From Dactylorhiza incarnata (lineage: Eukaryota; Streptophyta; Magnoliopsida; Asparagales; Orchidaceae), in assembly GCA_033032865.1 (NCBI GenBank), contig JAWHQI010000258.1, positions 2,294,001 to 2,358,000 of the forward strand: a stretch of DNA of 64,000 nucleotides, given 5' to 3'. A program made the translations under genes and the position numbers. Shown piece by piece: positions 30,993 to 41,714 of the stretch (position 1 is the first letter of the stretch; each line of letters starts with the position of its first letter). Under the pieces are notes generated by a model, which had not been told where the DNA came from, did no database searches, and saw nothing but the letters and a program-made list of their open reading frames with translations.

Positions 30993-32394
30993 CTCGTAGT
31001 GACACATTATATATATATATATATATTGGCATGTCTTTTGCTTTATTCCACATTTAATTTCCCTAAATTATGATAAAATCACGTGATATTGCATATATTC
31101 GTTAATTTCTGATATATGGGCACATATGGAGCAAAAGACGTGAGTTTTGGTTTGATTGGGATTGTTTGGACAAGTCTCTAAAATTTTGCATAAGAGGCAT
31201 GGTCGTGCACTTTAATGTGCGCGCGACTATTCCCTTCCTCAAGTTTCTAACTGTCAAGTTTTGCCTAAGTATTTTTCGAACACGCACGACCATGCGTCAT
31301 TTTGCGCACGACCGTGCGCCTCTAACAATCGCCAACGTTGAATATTTGTTGTCGACTGGCCAGGCGCACGACCGTGCGTCAATTTCGCACGATCGTGTGC
31401 GATCAATTCTACTTCATTCTTGAAACCCATGTTCTGTCCTCCACCCGTGTGTTTCTTCGCGCACGGGCGGGTTGCCGATAACAGTTCTGGATAATCAGGT
31501 GGTGTGCATATAGAGGCACGACAGCAAGCCTCAAGGCACATGACCGTGTGCCTTATCCCGACACCCTGTTGTCTTGCCTTTTCGGCGGAGCAGGTTTTCC
31601 TGCCATTATTTCATAGAGCATGCACGATCAGGCGCACGACCGTGTGAACGGCTGTGTGCGACCAATTTCTGACGAGTATATATGCCCGATTTCAGGTCTT
31701 GAGCAAGGATCCATCTTTCCATTCTTTTTTCCAGTCTAAGAGTGCCTCTCTCCAGCCATTCTAGAGCTTCATACTATGGTTTCCAAGAGTCTAAGGGAGC
31801 TAAGGGATAAAGGGACTAACGCGGTGGTAAGAGCACATAGAGAGAAGATAGGTAATTTATGAGATTATTGAGAGCTCCTCCTCAACCCCGGACAGTAGCC
31901 GAGGATTGCAAGAGAAGCGGAAGTGACGACACGCAATTCTTCTCTCATACCCGAGGAATAGTCTCTCTTCTTCCTTCGTATTTTACTCCCCTTCGACCAA
32001 AACCTTGGATGTTCAAGGTTTCTCCTAATCTTTTATGGTTGTAACCTATTTTTCAATTTCCTTGCATTATAAAACTCATTCATCTTCATGCCCTTTAATG
32101 TTAATGATGATTTTTGTGTTTTACTATGCTCGGCTATGAAACGTTTGGAAGAAATTTCTCTTTCATTCTCTGATTCTCATTGCGTTCTTACTTCCTTTCT
32201 TAGTAAATCGCGCAAACAAACATTAGAACCGCTTAACTAGCATCCGACGTTGGAATCTTGGGTATCTTCACTTTGTGTTCCCTGCGGATACGACATAACT
32301 CACTCACACATTCTATTACTTCGACCAGTACACTGGCGTTGTACTTTCTTCGGGATTTGCACCGCACGATCCATGTGGTCATGTAGCAGGCAAT
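30993..32394 (+). repeat. Solo or truncated gypsy LTR, possibly Athila-type
   Basis: A (TA)n run at 31008-31027. A cluster of GCACGACCGTGCG-type palindromes at 31200-31660 is followed by transcribed-looking sequence, and at 32240-32360 by GTTCCCTGCGGATACGAC and TTACTTCGACCAGTACAC. The last two are close to the conserved 3' end of Athila-type LTRs. The left end is not visible and no PBS follows. Confidence 0.5.
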
Positions 32395-32882
32395 GTTTTC
32401 CTTCAATTCCTACGAAGTTTGTTTTACAAATACACTTCATCATCTTTGAATATTTCCCATGCTAATTTACTTTTCAAATGTAGGAGAACTTGAAAGCAAG
32501 TTCCTACATTATGACTAACCCTACAAGTGGTGACTAATTTGTGTACAACTCAAGTTCTTGGCTTAGCGGAGATAGGTCCTTTTTACATTTGCTTCTAATG
32601 TGAATTTGATATGTTGTATTTTTAGGCCAAATATCTTTTGATGGTTCAGGCCATCTTGCATCTGACTCAGTTTTGCTCAACTCCTACGGAGCTTGGTTAC
32701 CATATTCGCTTGATCATCTCTTATTGTTTCCTTGTCCAATTTAATTATAAAACATATGGAGAGTTGGAAAGCAAGCACAAACCTTATGACTAACCCTTCA
32801 AATGGTTACTAATTTTATACAGCTCAAGATTCCAGCTTTTAGTGGCAATAGGTCCTTTTTAGATCACTTATATTGTGATTTG
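32395..32882. repeat. Imperfect direct duplication of about 215 bp
   Basis: 32395-32610 and 32670-32882 align in order (AATTCCTACGAAG / AACTCCTACGGAG; TTATGACTAACCC twice; AATAGGTCCTTTTTA-type twice), with clear divergence in between. No ORF is long enough to assign it. Confidence 0.7.
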
Positions 32883-32885
32883 TGA

Positions 32886-32938
32886 AGTATGTCTATCTAT
32901 CTATCTATATATATATATAAATATATATATATATATTA
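32886..32938. repeat. (CTAT)n / (TA)n microsatellite
   Basis: Four to five CTAT units pass into TA repeats. Confidence 0.9.
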
Positions 32939-33624
32939 TAAAGGAAACATTGCAGATGAACAGTACCCTCGTGTGTATGTCGCTCACTTTTTGGGATTTT
33001 CGGAAATGCCCTCACAGACGGTGGGCGGGAGTTTGTTTTTTGTTTGCCCAAATCTTCACAGTTATAGCCTGAATAGGCCCGGACCAAGACCCAGGCCGGC
33101 CTAGGGGGCCTCACAAGGCGACTATTTAATTGGCTAATTTGTCTTGGGACCCAGACCGAGCCCAAACTAGACCCAACATGTTGGACGCACCCAACTTTAT
33201 TTTTGGGTGGCCCGCAAAGCTTTAAGTTTAAGCCTGACCGAGCCAAGGCCTAGGGCTAGAAAACCCCAGGCCTGACAAACCTGGGTTTGCGTTGCTTTAT
33301 CTGCACGCCTGACTCATACTTCATGAGTTACACTTTCAATTTTAATTTTATATTTTTCCTCGCTCTCCCGTGAAAAGATTCAGATATAGCATTGACAGAT
33401 CACGCACCTTTCTACACATAGAGAGCATATGAAATTCAAATAGGAAAATACCATAAGGTGTTTAGTAAAATCCAAGAAAGCCCTTTGGGCTCTCCTTCCC
33501 ACCTTAGCTTCTAACTTTAGAACTGATATATTGACTTTAAGAGCAAAACTCACGAGCTATTTTAACTAAAGGTGCATTAAATTGAATATATGGTCTTGCA
33601 AGTTTAAGGGAGGTCAAGGGATAG
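32939..33624. other. Unassigned stretch
   Basis: 33065-33300 is rich in GGCC/CAGGCC blocks that appear in both orientations (CCCAGGCCGGCC; CCCCAGGCCTG), perhaps an old MITE, but without clear ends. 33300-33624 shows nothing. Confidence 0.25.
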
Positions 33625-33810
33625 TAACAACAACACTCAAGCCTTTATCTGGGGTCGGCTATATGGATCCTTTGTCGCCATTGCGCCCTATTAGCACAAT
33701 TTCTCAAAAAATTCATATTCATAAGGGTGACTAAATTTTACACTGGCCGTCTACCTAACACAACCTTCACCAATTTTCATCCGGGCTTGGGACCGGCATC
33801 GGCTGTTTAG
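33625..33810 (-). mobile_element. RTE-type LINE or SINE 3' end fragment
   Basis: AACAACAACA at the left, then CAAGCCTTTATCTGGGGTCGGCTATATGG on the plus strand (given here in part). This is the complement of the RTE 3' tail (CATATAGCCGACCCCA then TTG repeats) also seen at 54520-54578. It is a short 3' piece only. Confidence 0.6.
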
Positions 33811-34145
33811 GTCAAGGGATAGTAAGACTAGAGAAAATAAAAACCCTACTCGAGAGAAAAAGAAAAGCTTGCTTAACGGGTTACAAAAATTAAACAACTT
33901 TTGCACCTTTTTCCATGCAAACCAGTTCGGTATTGTACAAGACCAACTAGCAGGCAGTACTATAAGTAAGAGTGGTGAAAAGTAAGGAACAAAAATTTAA
34001 GGAATTAAAAAGCCTAAATATTTTAGTGATAAAGGTTTAAAGAGTGTTTAAATTGACAAGCGAAAATACTGAGGATATTATGAAATTATTATATTAATGG
34101 ATTTGAGGGACTAGCAATTACGAAATGTATGGTAGTCAAATAAAT

Positions 34146-34148
<3 letters not shown>
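33811..34148. other. Unassigned stretch
   Basis: AT-rich, nothing recognised. Confidence 0.3.

Positions 34149-34179
<31 letters not shown>
34149..34179 (+). repeat. Homopolymer of 31 G
   Basis: Uninterrupted G run. The length may be uncertain in the assembly. Confidence 0.9.
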
Positions 34180-34180
<1 letters not shown>

Positions 34181-34197
34181 ATAAAAAGAGAAGTGTG

Positions 34198-34471
34198 AAT
34201 ATTCACCAATAATATAGGGCAGCCCAGTGCACAAAGCATCCCCGCGCAGTGTGAATATTCACCAATAATATAGGGCAGCCCGGTGCACAAAGCATCCCCG
34301 CGCAGCGAGGGTCCGGGGAAGGGTCCCACCACAAGGGAATGTAGGCAAACCTTACCCTGCATTTTTGCAAGAGGCTGCTTCCAGGACTCGAACCCGTGAC
34401 CTCAAGGTCACACGGCGATACCTTAACCGGTGCGCCAAGGTTCCCCTTCCAATATTCACCAATAATATAGG
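34198..34471 (-). mobile_element. tRNA-derived SINE (Au-like) with its target duplication
   Basis: On the minus strand the unit begins GGGGAACCTTGGCGCACC, with A box TGGCGCACCGGTTAAGG, B box GGTTCGAGTCC, then TCTTGCAAAAATGCAGGGTA and the conserved end GTGCACCGGGCTGCCC. A 21-bp target duplication flanks it (34198-34218 and 34451-34471). The 3' end with the adjacent duplication is itself repeated in tandem (about 57 bp), near 34193-34249 and 34249-34305. Confidence 0.88.
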
Positions 34472-34986
34472 TAGATAAAATTAATGTCAAAGTATTATGA
34501 AGGCAGATGGGTAAAGCAAAGGAAACATGATTGAGCACAAAAATTTACACATAATGGTTTTAACACTTCATGAAGCACTTTTAAAGAATAAACGATGCAT
34601 GGAGATTTATAAAGTGGCCTCCTAGTAGTTGGTTAAATCAAAGTCCTAATGATGAGAATGATGACTATAGGAAATATGGCTTCAAATACCTGAGGAATGA
34701 GAATACAGGATTTTCATTCAATCAAACTCCAACTCATGAGCTAAAATGCGCACTTAATAAATAATTCGAAAGGCATAACACCTGCAGGTTCTTTGCGCAA
34801 CATACCACATTTCAGCAAGAAATAATTATACTTTTCAATGTATGGTACAAATTCAAGTTGTACATGTCTGCGATATCTTGTGTTCACAGAGCAAGTAGAT
34901 TGTGGCATTTAAACAACACTAATTGCAACTGTGGTGTCATATCACACATAATTTTATAATCCATTTGATCTAACCCAATTTTCAGC
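34472..34986. other. Unassigned stretch
   Basis: AT-rich, no coding or repeat feature seen. Confidence 0.3.
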
Positions 34987-35198
34987 TGATAAAGTATATA
35001 TGAAAAAAAAATAACGAAACATAGGTCTAGAAAATTCTTGTATCCAGAATGCTCTTTTGTATAGAAATTTCTTGTATACTCATGTGTATATAGACAGTTC
35101 TATGTGATGTGTAAATACATTAACAATGATGGCATGATGCAATGGAAAAGTGCGAAAAAGTCTTCCTCAAAACTCTCTTCTTACTCTTTAAGTCTTTA
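34987..35198 (+). repeat. 5' LTR of the deleted copia
   Basis: Starts TGATAAAGTATATATG and ends CTCTTTAAGTCTTTA. It pairs with 42396-42590 (TAGTAAAGTAAATATG to TTCTCACTGTTTA) with heavy divergence, so it is old. Confidence 0.7.
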
Positions 35199-35420
35199 TA
35201 TGGTATCAGGGCATCAGGCTGATACTCTTTCCTACTATATTTGCTACTGACCAGCGAGTTTTGTCTAATTCAATTGCAGTTAGTTCATACCTTGCCAAAT
35301 CCCTATTGTCCGTCATATTCTTGAGGGCGCTGCAATCGAACTTTCCCCTATGTTGTTTCTCTCGCTCCGGTTTTATCATTGGAACACGCATGATCATAGC
35401 TACACCCAGAACCACACCTC

Positions 35421-36110
35421 ATGCAACATCTTCTACACTTACAGTCCACTCGGGCCAAGCCCACTCTAATCCCTCTTAATATAGCACAATTGTTGGTAGC
35501 ATCTAATACCCTATCCATGACTCTTCCTAGCACGGCCTGCACAGTCAATGAGTTCTCTCAATACATGCATCAGCTAACCTCCAACCATTGGGCAATTGTC
35601 AAGCGTCTCCTTCACTACCTTTATGATTTTGGATCATTATACTATCACTCCCCAATCTCTCTCCATGTATTCTTCGATGCAAAATGTGCCAGCAACAGAG
35701 ATGATTTCACCTCCACTAATGCAAATCTTATACATCTTGGTAACTATCCTATCTCCTAGAGTTCCAAAACGTAGTCATTGTGGTTGAATATCAATCTATT
35801 GATAATACAGTTGCAGAGAACCATTGGCTTTGCTCTCTTCTCAATGAATTTGGCATCACTATCTCATAGAAATAGATAATATAATGTGACAATGTTGTTG
35901 CAATGAATTTATGCTCCAAGCTTCCATCCACTCTCAGATGAAATATATGTCTCTGGATTATCATTTCAATTATAAACAAGTTCAAAGTGGAGCATTCAAA
36001 CTTACTCATATATCTTTTGTCGATCATCTAGTTGGTGCTCTCACAAAACCCTTACATGGGCTCGAATTCATCATCTGAAAAGGTGAGATTATACTCCCCT
36101 CTTGAATCTT
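35421..36110 (+). pseudogene. Copia RT end / RNase H remnant
   Basis: Readable in changing frames: FSQYMHQLTSNHWAIVKRLL, LYYHSPISLHVF, NRDDFTSTNANLIHLGN, then LCSLLNELGIT-like sequence and ALTKPLHGLEF near 36050. These correspond to copia RNase H from SQFMxxPTxxHWxAVKRILRYL to the DxLTKPL end. The catalytic parts of RT are absent. Confidence 0.75.
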
Positions 36111-36126
36111 CATCTTGTGGGGACAT

Positions 36127-36835
36127 TGTTGAAGCCTGGAAAATCCCGGCTCCAAAATTCGGATCAATGCAGTCGGAGGTTACTGATCCCGTGGCCCAAC
36201 TCCACGGCTCGGATAGCTAAAATAGGAGAGAGAAAATGACTATAAGCACACCCCAGGTGCTCCAGCAGGGAGGTCCCACCACGTACCCGAAAGTTTGGGA
36301 GAAACTTCCCCTCCGCAACCAAAAGCTGGGCGAGGTACTAGACGGGCATGGATTTGGCGAGTATCCAACTTGGGGGGACCTCGACCACTTTCAAAAGTCT
36401 GCCTTTTCTAGTACCCCTGGGGGTCTATTTATAGAGAAATCCTAGGGGGGTACAGGCGAGTATACTGCCTAAGCTCGCGAGTTACAAGGGCTACTCGCCC
36501 ATACTCGCGAGATACTCGCCCATACTCGCGAGATACTCGCCCAAGCTCTCCCATTGCTCGCCATACTTGCCTCTTGCTCGCCATACTCGCCCCTTGCTCG
36601 CCCAGCTCGCGCCTTGCTCGCCCAGCTCGCCCCTTGCTCGCCCAGCTCGCGCCTTGCTCGCCCAGCTCGCGCCTTGCTCGCCCAGCTCGCGCCTTGCTCG
36701 CCAAGCTCGCGCCTTGCTCCTGCTGGCTGAGTTGTCTTGTGTCTTGGACTGCCGGCTTCTGTGCTGACCTTTTGACCTTGACTTCTGTCTACGTGTCTTT
36801 GAATGGGCCTAACCTCGGAGAATGAGGGTTGTACA
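36127..36835 (-). repeat. 3' LTR of Tat element 3
   Basis: 709 bp, with TATAAATAGACCCCC on the minus strand near 36430. It contains about ten 20-bp units CTCGCCCAGCTCGCGCCTTG (36560-36720). The other LTR has fewer units, which explains most of the length difference. Confidence 0.93.
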
Positions 36836-36838
36836 CAA

Positions 36839-36850
36839 TCCCCGCTCTTT
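36839..36850 (-). other. Polypurine tract, element 3
   Basis: AAAGAGCGGGGA on the minus strand, as in element 2. Confidence 0.85.
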
Positions 36851-36933
36851 GCGAGTAACGTAGTTGCTCGGAAAGAATCATCCAACCCTTATTTGACGAG
36901 CTGTCTTTCTGGCGAGCTGTCTTTCTGGCGAGA

Positions 36934-37835
36934 AAAGGTCGACACCTCACAGGAGCTAAGCTCAACAGGAGGCGGATACAAGGTCGACACCTCGCAGGAG
37001 CCGAGCTCAACTGGAAGCGGATACAAGGTCGACACCTTCTAGGAGTCGAGCTCAACTAGAGGCGGAGAGAAGGTCGACACCTTCTAGGAGCCGAGCTCAA
37101 CTAGAGGCGGAGAGAAGGTCGACACTTTCTAGGAGCCGAGCTTAACTAGTGGTGGATAGAAGGTCGACACCTTCTAGGAGCCGAGCTCAACTAGAGGTAA
37201 AGAGAAGGTCGACACCCCGCAGGAGCCGAGCTCAACTGGAAGCGGATACAAGGTCGACACCTTCTAGGAGCCGAGCTCAACTAGAGGCGGATACGAGGTC
37301 GACACCTCGCAGGAGCCGAGCTCAAGTGGAAGCGGATACGAGGTCGACACCTCGCAGGAGCCGAGCTCAACTGGAAGCGGATACAAGGTCGACACCTCGC
37401 AGGAGCCGAGCTCAACTGGAAGCGGATACAAGGTCGACACCTTCTAGGAGCCGAGCTCAACTAGAGGCGGATACGAGGTCGACACCTTCTAGGAGCCGAG
37501 CTCAACTAGAGGCGGATACAAGGTCGACACCTCGCAGGAGCCGAAATCAACTGGAAGCTAATACAAGGTCGACACCTTCTAGGAGCCGAGCTCAACTAGA
37601 GGTAGAGAGAAGGTCGACACCTCGCAGGAGCCGAGCTCAACTGGAAGCGGATACAAGGTCGACACCTTCTAGGAGCCGAACTCAACTAGAGGCGGATACG
37701 AGGTCGACACCTCGTAGGAGCCGAGCTCAACTGGAAGCGGATACGAGGTCGACACCTCGCAGGAGCCGAGCTCAACTGGAAGCGAATACAAGGTCGACAC
37801 CTTCTAGGAGCCGAACTCAACTAGAGGTGGAGAAA
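36934..37835. repeat. 45-bp tandem repeat, about 20 copies
   Basis: Units begin AAGGTCGACACC and contain AGGAGCCGAGCTCAACT. Two unit types alternate irregularly (CTCGCAGG versus TTCTAGG). The period is a multiple of three and the plus frame stays open for 234 codons (37149-37853), giving 15-residue repeats. Confidence 0.93.
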
Positions 37836-38039
37836 CCGGGAGGGGGCAAATGATACTCGGGGGGTCCTTGCTCGCACATAGCTACGCACACCTGTCTGCT
37901 TGCCCCTGCATACTCGCACATACATATTCGCACTTGTATATGAAGAAGGGTCTAGAGACATGTACCCCCAAGACTTCATCTGGTATCCCTGTGCTTGATA
38001 CTGATGAAGAGATCGACACAGTAGGGAATGACTGTCGGG

Positions 38040-39230
38040 GAGGTTTCAAAGGAGCACCTTCCAAGGGAACACACCATCTCAAGGTCTCCATCCTACTATT
38101 CTTGTTGATGCTGTTGAAGAGATCGACACAGTAGGGAATGACAGTCGGGGAGGTTCCAAAGGAGCACCTTCCAAGGGAACACACCATCCCAAGGTCTCCA
38201 TCTTACTACTCTTGTTGATGTTGTTGAAGAGATCGACACAGTAGGGAATGACAGTCGGGGAGGTTCCAAAGGAGCACCTTCCAAGGGAACACACCATCTC
38301 AAGGTCTCCATCCTACTACTCTTGTTGATGCTGTTGAAGAGATCGACACAGTAGGGAATGACTGTCGGGGAGGTTCCAAAGGAGCACCTTCCAAGGGAAC
38401 ACACCATCCCGAGGTCTCCATCCGACTTGGCTGTTGCTGAAGGATGACGTCAAGTAGGGACTGACAGTCGGGGAGGTTCCAAAGGAACGCCTTCCAAGGG
38501 AACACACCATCCTGAGGTCTCCATCCGACTTGGATGTTGAAGGATGACGTCAAGTAGGGACTGACAGTCGGGGAAGTTCCAAAGGAGCACCTTCCAAGGG
38601 AACACACCATCCCGAGGTCTTCATCCGACTTGGATGTTGCTGAAGGATGACGTCAAGTAGGGACTGACAGTCGGGGAGGTTCCAAAGGAGCACCTTCCAA
38701 GGGAACACACCATTCTGAGGTCTCCATCCGACTTGGATGTTGAAGGATGACGTCAATTAGGGACTGACAGTCGGGGAGGTTCCAAAGGAGCACCTTCCAA
38801 GGGAACACACCATCCCGAGGTCTCCATCCGACTTGGATGTTGCTGAAGGATGACGTCAAGTAGGGACTGACAGTCGGGGAGGTTCCAAAGGAGCACCTTC
38901 CAAGGGAACACACCATCCCGAGGTCTCCATCCGACTTGGATGTTGCTGAAGGATGACGTCAAGTAGGGACTGACAGTCGGGGAGGTTCCAAAGGAACACC
39001 TTCCAAGGGAACACACCATCCCGAGGTCTCCATCCGACTTGGATGTTGCTGAAGGATGACATCAAGTAGGGACTGACAGTCGGGGAGGTTCCAAAGGAGC
39101 ACCTTCCAAGGGAACACATCATCCCGAGGTCTCCATCCGACTTGGATGTTGCTGAAGGATGACGTCAAGTAGGGACTGACAGTCGGGGAGGTTCCAAAGG
39201 AGCACACCATCCCGAGGTCTCCAGCCCACT
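38040..39230. repeat. ~103-bp tandem repeat, about 12 copies
   Basis: Units contain GACAGTCGGGGAGGTTCC and AAGGGAACACACCATC. The first four units carry GAGATCGACACAGTAGG, later ones GATGACGTCAAGTAGGG. The inverted single-copy counterpart is in element 2 near 25060-25130. Confidence 0.93.
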
Positions 39231-39883
39231 TGGGTGTTGAACGCCGACCCAACCTGTTTCCTGTTGCTCAACAATTAAACGGGGAGTTAAGCACACTTAA
39301 GCACATTAACTCACACGATTTGGAGGAAATAATTAGAAATGAATCGCTTTGTTACGGGCTCTTAGCCCTCGAGGGTACACAACACCTTTATTCAAGGGTC
39401 CCCTGATCGGTTAAGTCGATCATCTCTTGGTTGAATTGGGAGGTCGGCGTCCAGACTTCTTCCTGATAATCTCTCCAGTCGGATGAGAAATGCAGTCGGT
39501 GGGAACCACGACCAACGTGCAAGGGGGGAGCTGATCTCGGTCGTCATTGCAGAGGCTTGGACTTAAGGGAACGCACAACCGAGGCACTGTCCCATCATCC
39601 GTTCTGGGTTTTACGAGAATCAAGTCGGAGACCCGTTTCCCAACCTGCCGTGGAGATCGACTTCACCCGTTTTCTTCCTTTCTTTTGAAAATGCTTAGCT
39701 GAAAGAGACAAAAGACTCACAATCTCCCATGTTTCAGGGAGGTGAGGGATATCAACTTGAAGGCTATACGAGTAAGAACATAGCATCGGGGATACCACTG
39801 GGACACCTTATGAGTAAGACCCCTCATGGATCATAGCCGACGGAAGGAGATCATCGGGAGTAAGGAGCTTGCGGAATACCAAG
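39231..39883 (-). other. Element 3 interior shared with element 2 spacer
   Basis: The complement of 39420-39610 matches element 2 spacer sequence (GAACGGATGATGGGACAGTG; GAGATCAGCTCCCCC). No ORF. Confidence 0.75.
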
Positions 39884-40470
39884 CTTGAAGACGTCACGAG
39901 TAAACATTCTTGTGGAACATAAGTCCTTCATGAAGATCATCGCGAGTAGAAGCTCGCGGAACACCGCCTTGATTACGTCACGAGTCAGCATCCTCGTGGA
40001 ATGTAAGCCCTTGATGAAGATCATCGCGAGTAGGAGCTCGTGGAACACCACCTTGAAGACGTCACGAGTCAGCATCCTCGTGGAATGTAAGCCCTTGATG
40101 AAGATCATCGCGAGTAGAAGCTCGCGGAACACCACCTTGATTAGTCACGAGTCAGCATCCTCGTGGAATATAAGCCCTTGATGAAGATCATCGCGAGTTG
40201 GAGCTCGCGGAACACCACCTTGAAGACGTCACGAGTCAGCATCCTCGTGGAATGTAAGCCTTTGATGAAGATCATCACGAGTAGGAGCTCGTGGAACACC
40301 ACCTTTGAAAACCATCGCGACTAGGAGCTCGTCGAGCATCAACTTGGAGACCTTGCGAGTAGGTTGCTGAAGAAGACCATCGCGACTAGGAACTCGCCGA
40401 GCCTCAATTTGGAGACTTCGCGAGTAGGTTATGTGCTTTTCCTTGGTGGCGAACTCGTCATGAATCATCT
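39884..40470. repeat. ~86-bp tandem repeat, about 5 copies, with decayed extension
   Basis: Units contain GACGTCACGAGT, CATCCTCGTGGAAT and GAAGATCATCGCGAGTA. 40300-40440 holds two more distant copies. Confidence 0.9.
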
Positions 40471-40680
40471 TGTTTGTTAGTCAGACAAAAGCACTCGCGG
40501 GCTTTACCAAAGCACCCGTAAGTATGATCATGTATGGAAATCACTAGCAATGAAGGAGGAAACTGAGGGGAGGAGTGTCCCTTTTGACATAAGACCCCCT
40601 ACGCAGAGGGTTCGGGGGTTCCGCTGCCCGGTCAGCAGACGGGGGTCAAGGGGGCAGCGCCCCTTGCGGGGTCTTCAGGA
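40471..40680. other. Element 3 interior, unassigned
   Basis: Contains a GGGGGTTCCGCTGCCC...GGGGCAGCGCCCC segment. Nothing coding. Confidence 0.4.
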
Positions 40681-41660
40681 ACTCGCCACTCTTGAAATAG
40701 GCACCCCTATGGCGAGTAGAGAACTCACCCTCGCGAGTAGAGATCTCGCCTATGGGCGAGTAAGGAAGGATCTCGCCAATGGCCGAGGATTGAAGAAGCT
40801 CGCCTATGGCGAGTATTGAAGAAGCTCGCTTATGGCCGAGTATTGAAGAAGCTCGCCCGCCTGCAAAAAGTCGCCTGCATGAACTCGCCTATGGGCGAGT
40901 AAGGATGGATCTCGCCAAATTTGATGTTCGTCGCCCGCGTGAAGTCGCCTATGCCGGGTAACAAGGAAGCTCGCCTATGGGCGAGTAAGGAGGGCGAGTA
41001 AGGAAGGATCCCGCCACTACCTAGGAAGCTCGCCTCTCTTCCGAGTAAAGTCGTTGGTCTGAACTTATCTCTGGATCTCGCCTGCAGAAACTCGCCTATG
41101 GCGAGTAGGGATCTCACCATCTGGAACTCGCCTTCAGGATGTCGCCATCTGGAACTCGCCTTCAGGATGTCGCCTCTGGAACTCGTCTGCATGAACTCGC
41201 CTCTGGAACTCGCCCGCATGAAGTCGCCTCTGGAACTCGCCTGCATGAAGTCGCCTCTGGAACTCGCCGGCATGAACTCGCCTTCAAAATGTCGCCATTT
41301 GGAACTCGCCTTCAGGATGTCGCCTCTGGAACTCGCCTGCATGAACTCGCCTCTGGAACTCGCCTGCATGAACTCGCCTCTGGAACTCGCCTGCATGAAC
41401 TCGCCTCTGGAACTCGCCGGCATGAACTCGCCTTCAAAATATCGCCATCTGGAACTCGCTTTCAGGATGTCGCCTCCGGAACTCGCCTTCAGGATGTCGC
41501 CTCTGGAACTCGCTTTCAGGATGTCGCCTCTGGAACTCGCCTTCAGGATGTCGCCTCTGGAACTCGCTTTTAGGATGTCGCCATCTGGAACTCGCCTAAC
41601 TTGTCGAATGCTCGCGAGTTGCTGCCTTTGGCCTCCATCTCGCCACATTAAGCCATGAAG
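40681..41660. repeat. GGCGAGTA/ACTCGCC-rich region with a 27-bp tandem repeat
   Basis: 40690-41100 has GGCGAGT or ACTCGCC every 20-40 bases without strict period. 41100-41590 has about 18 units of 27 bp (CTCTGGAACTCGCCTGCATG then AACTCGC) that remain open in several frames. This lies where gag would begin in element sense. Confidence 0.9.
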
Positions 41661-41693
41661 CCTTCTCGCAAAAATTTCTTCCTCCGACTACGA

Positions 41694-41711
41694 TCCACGC
41701 TCACCGCACCA
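41694..41711 (-). other. Primer-binding site, element 3
   Basis: Minus-strand TGGTGCGGTGAGCGTGGA, next to the 5' LTR of the element. Confidence 0.85.
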
Positions 41712-41714
41712 AAG

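Noticed and set aside
36934..37835. Regular 45-bp repeats that could be mistaken for a CRISPR-like array
   Set aside because: No unique spacers. The whole unit repeats, and it lies inside a plant LTR element with TSDs.
40830..41648. 272-codon minus-strand frame at the gag position of element 3
   Set aside because: It is made of 9-residue repeats from the 27-bp array, is open in several frames, and shows no Gag feature.
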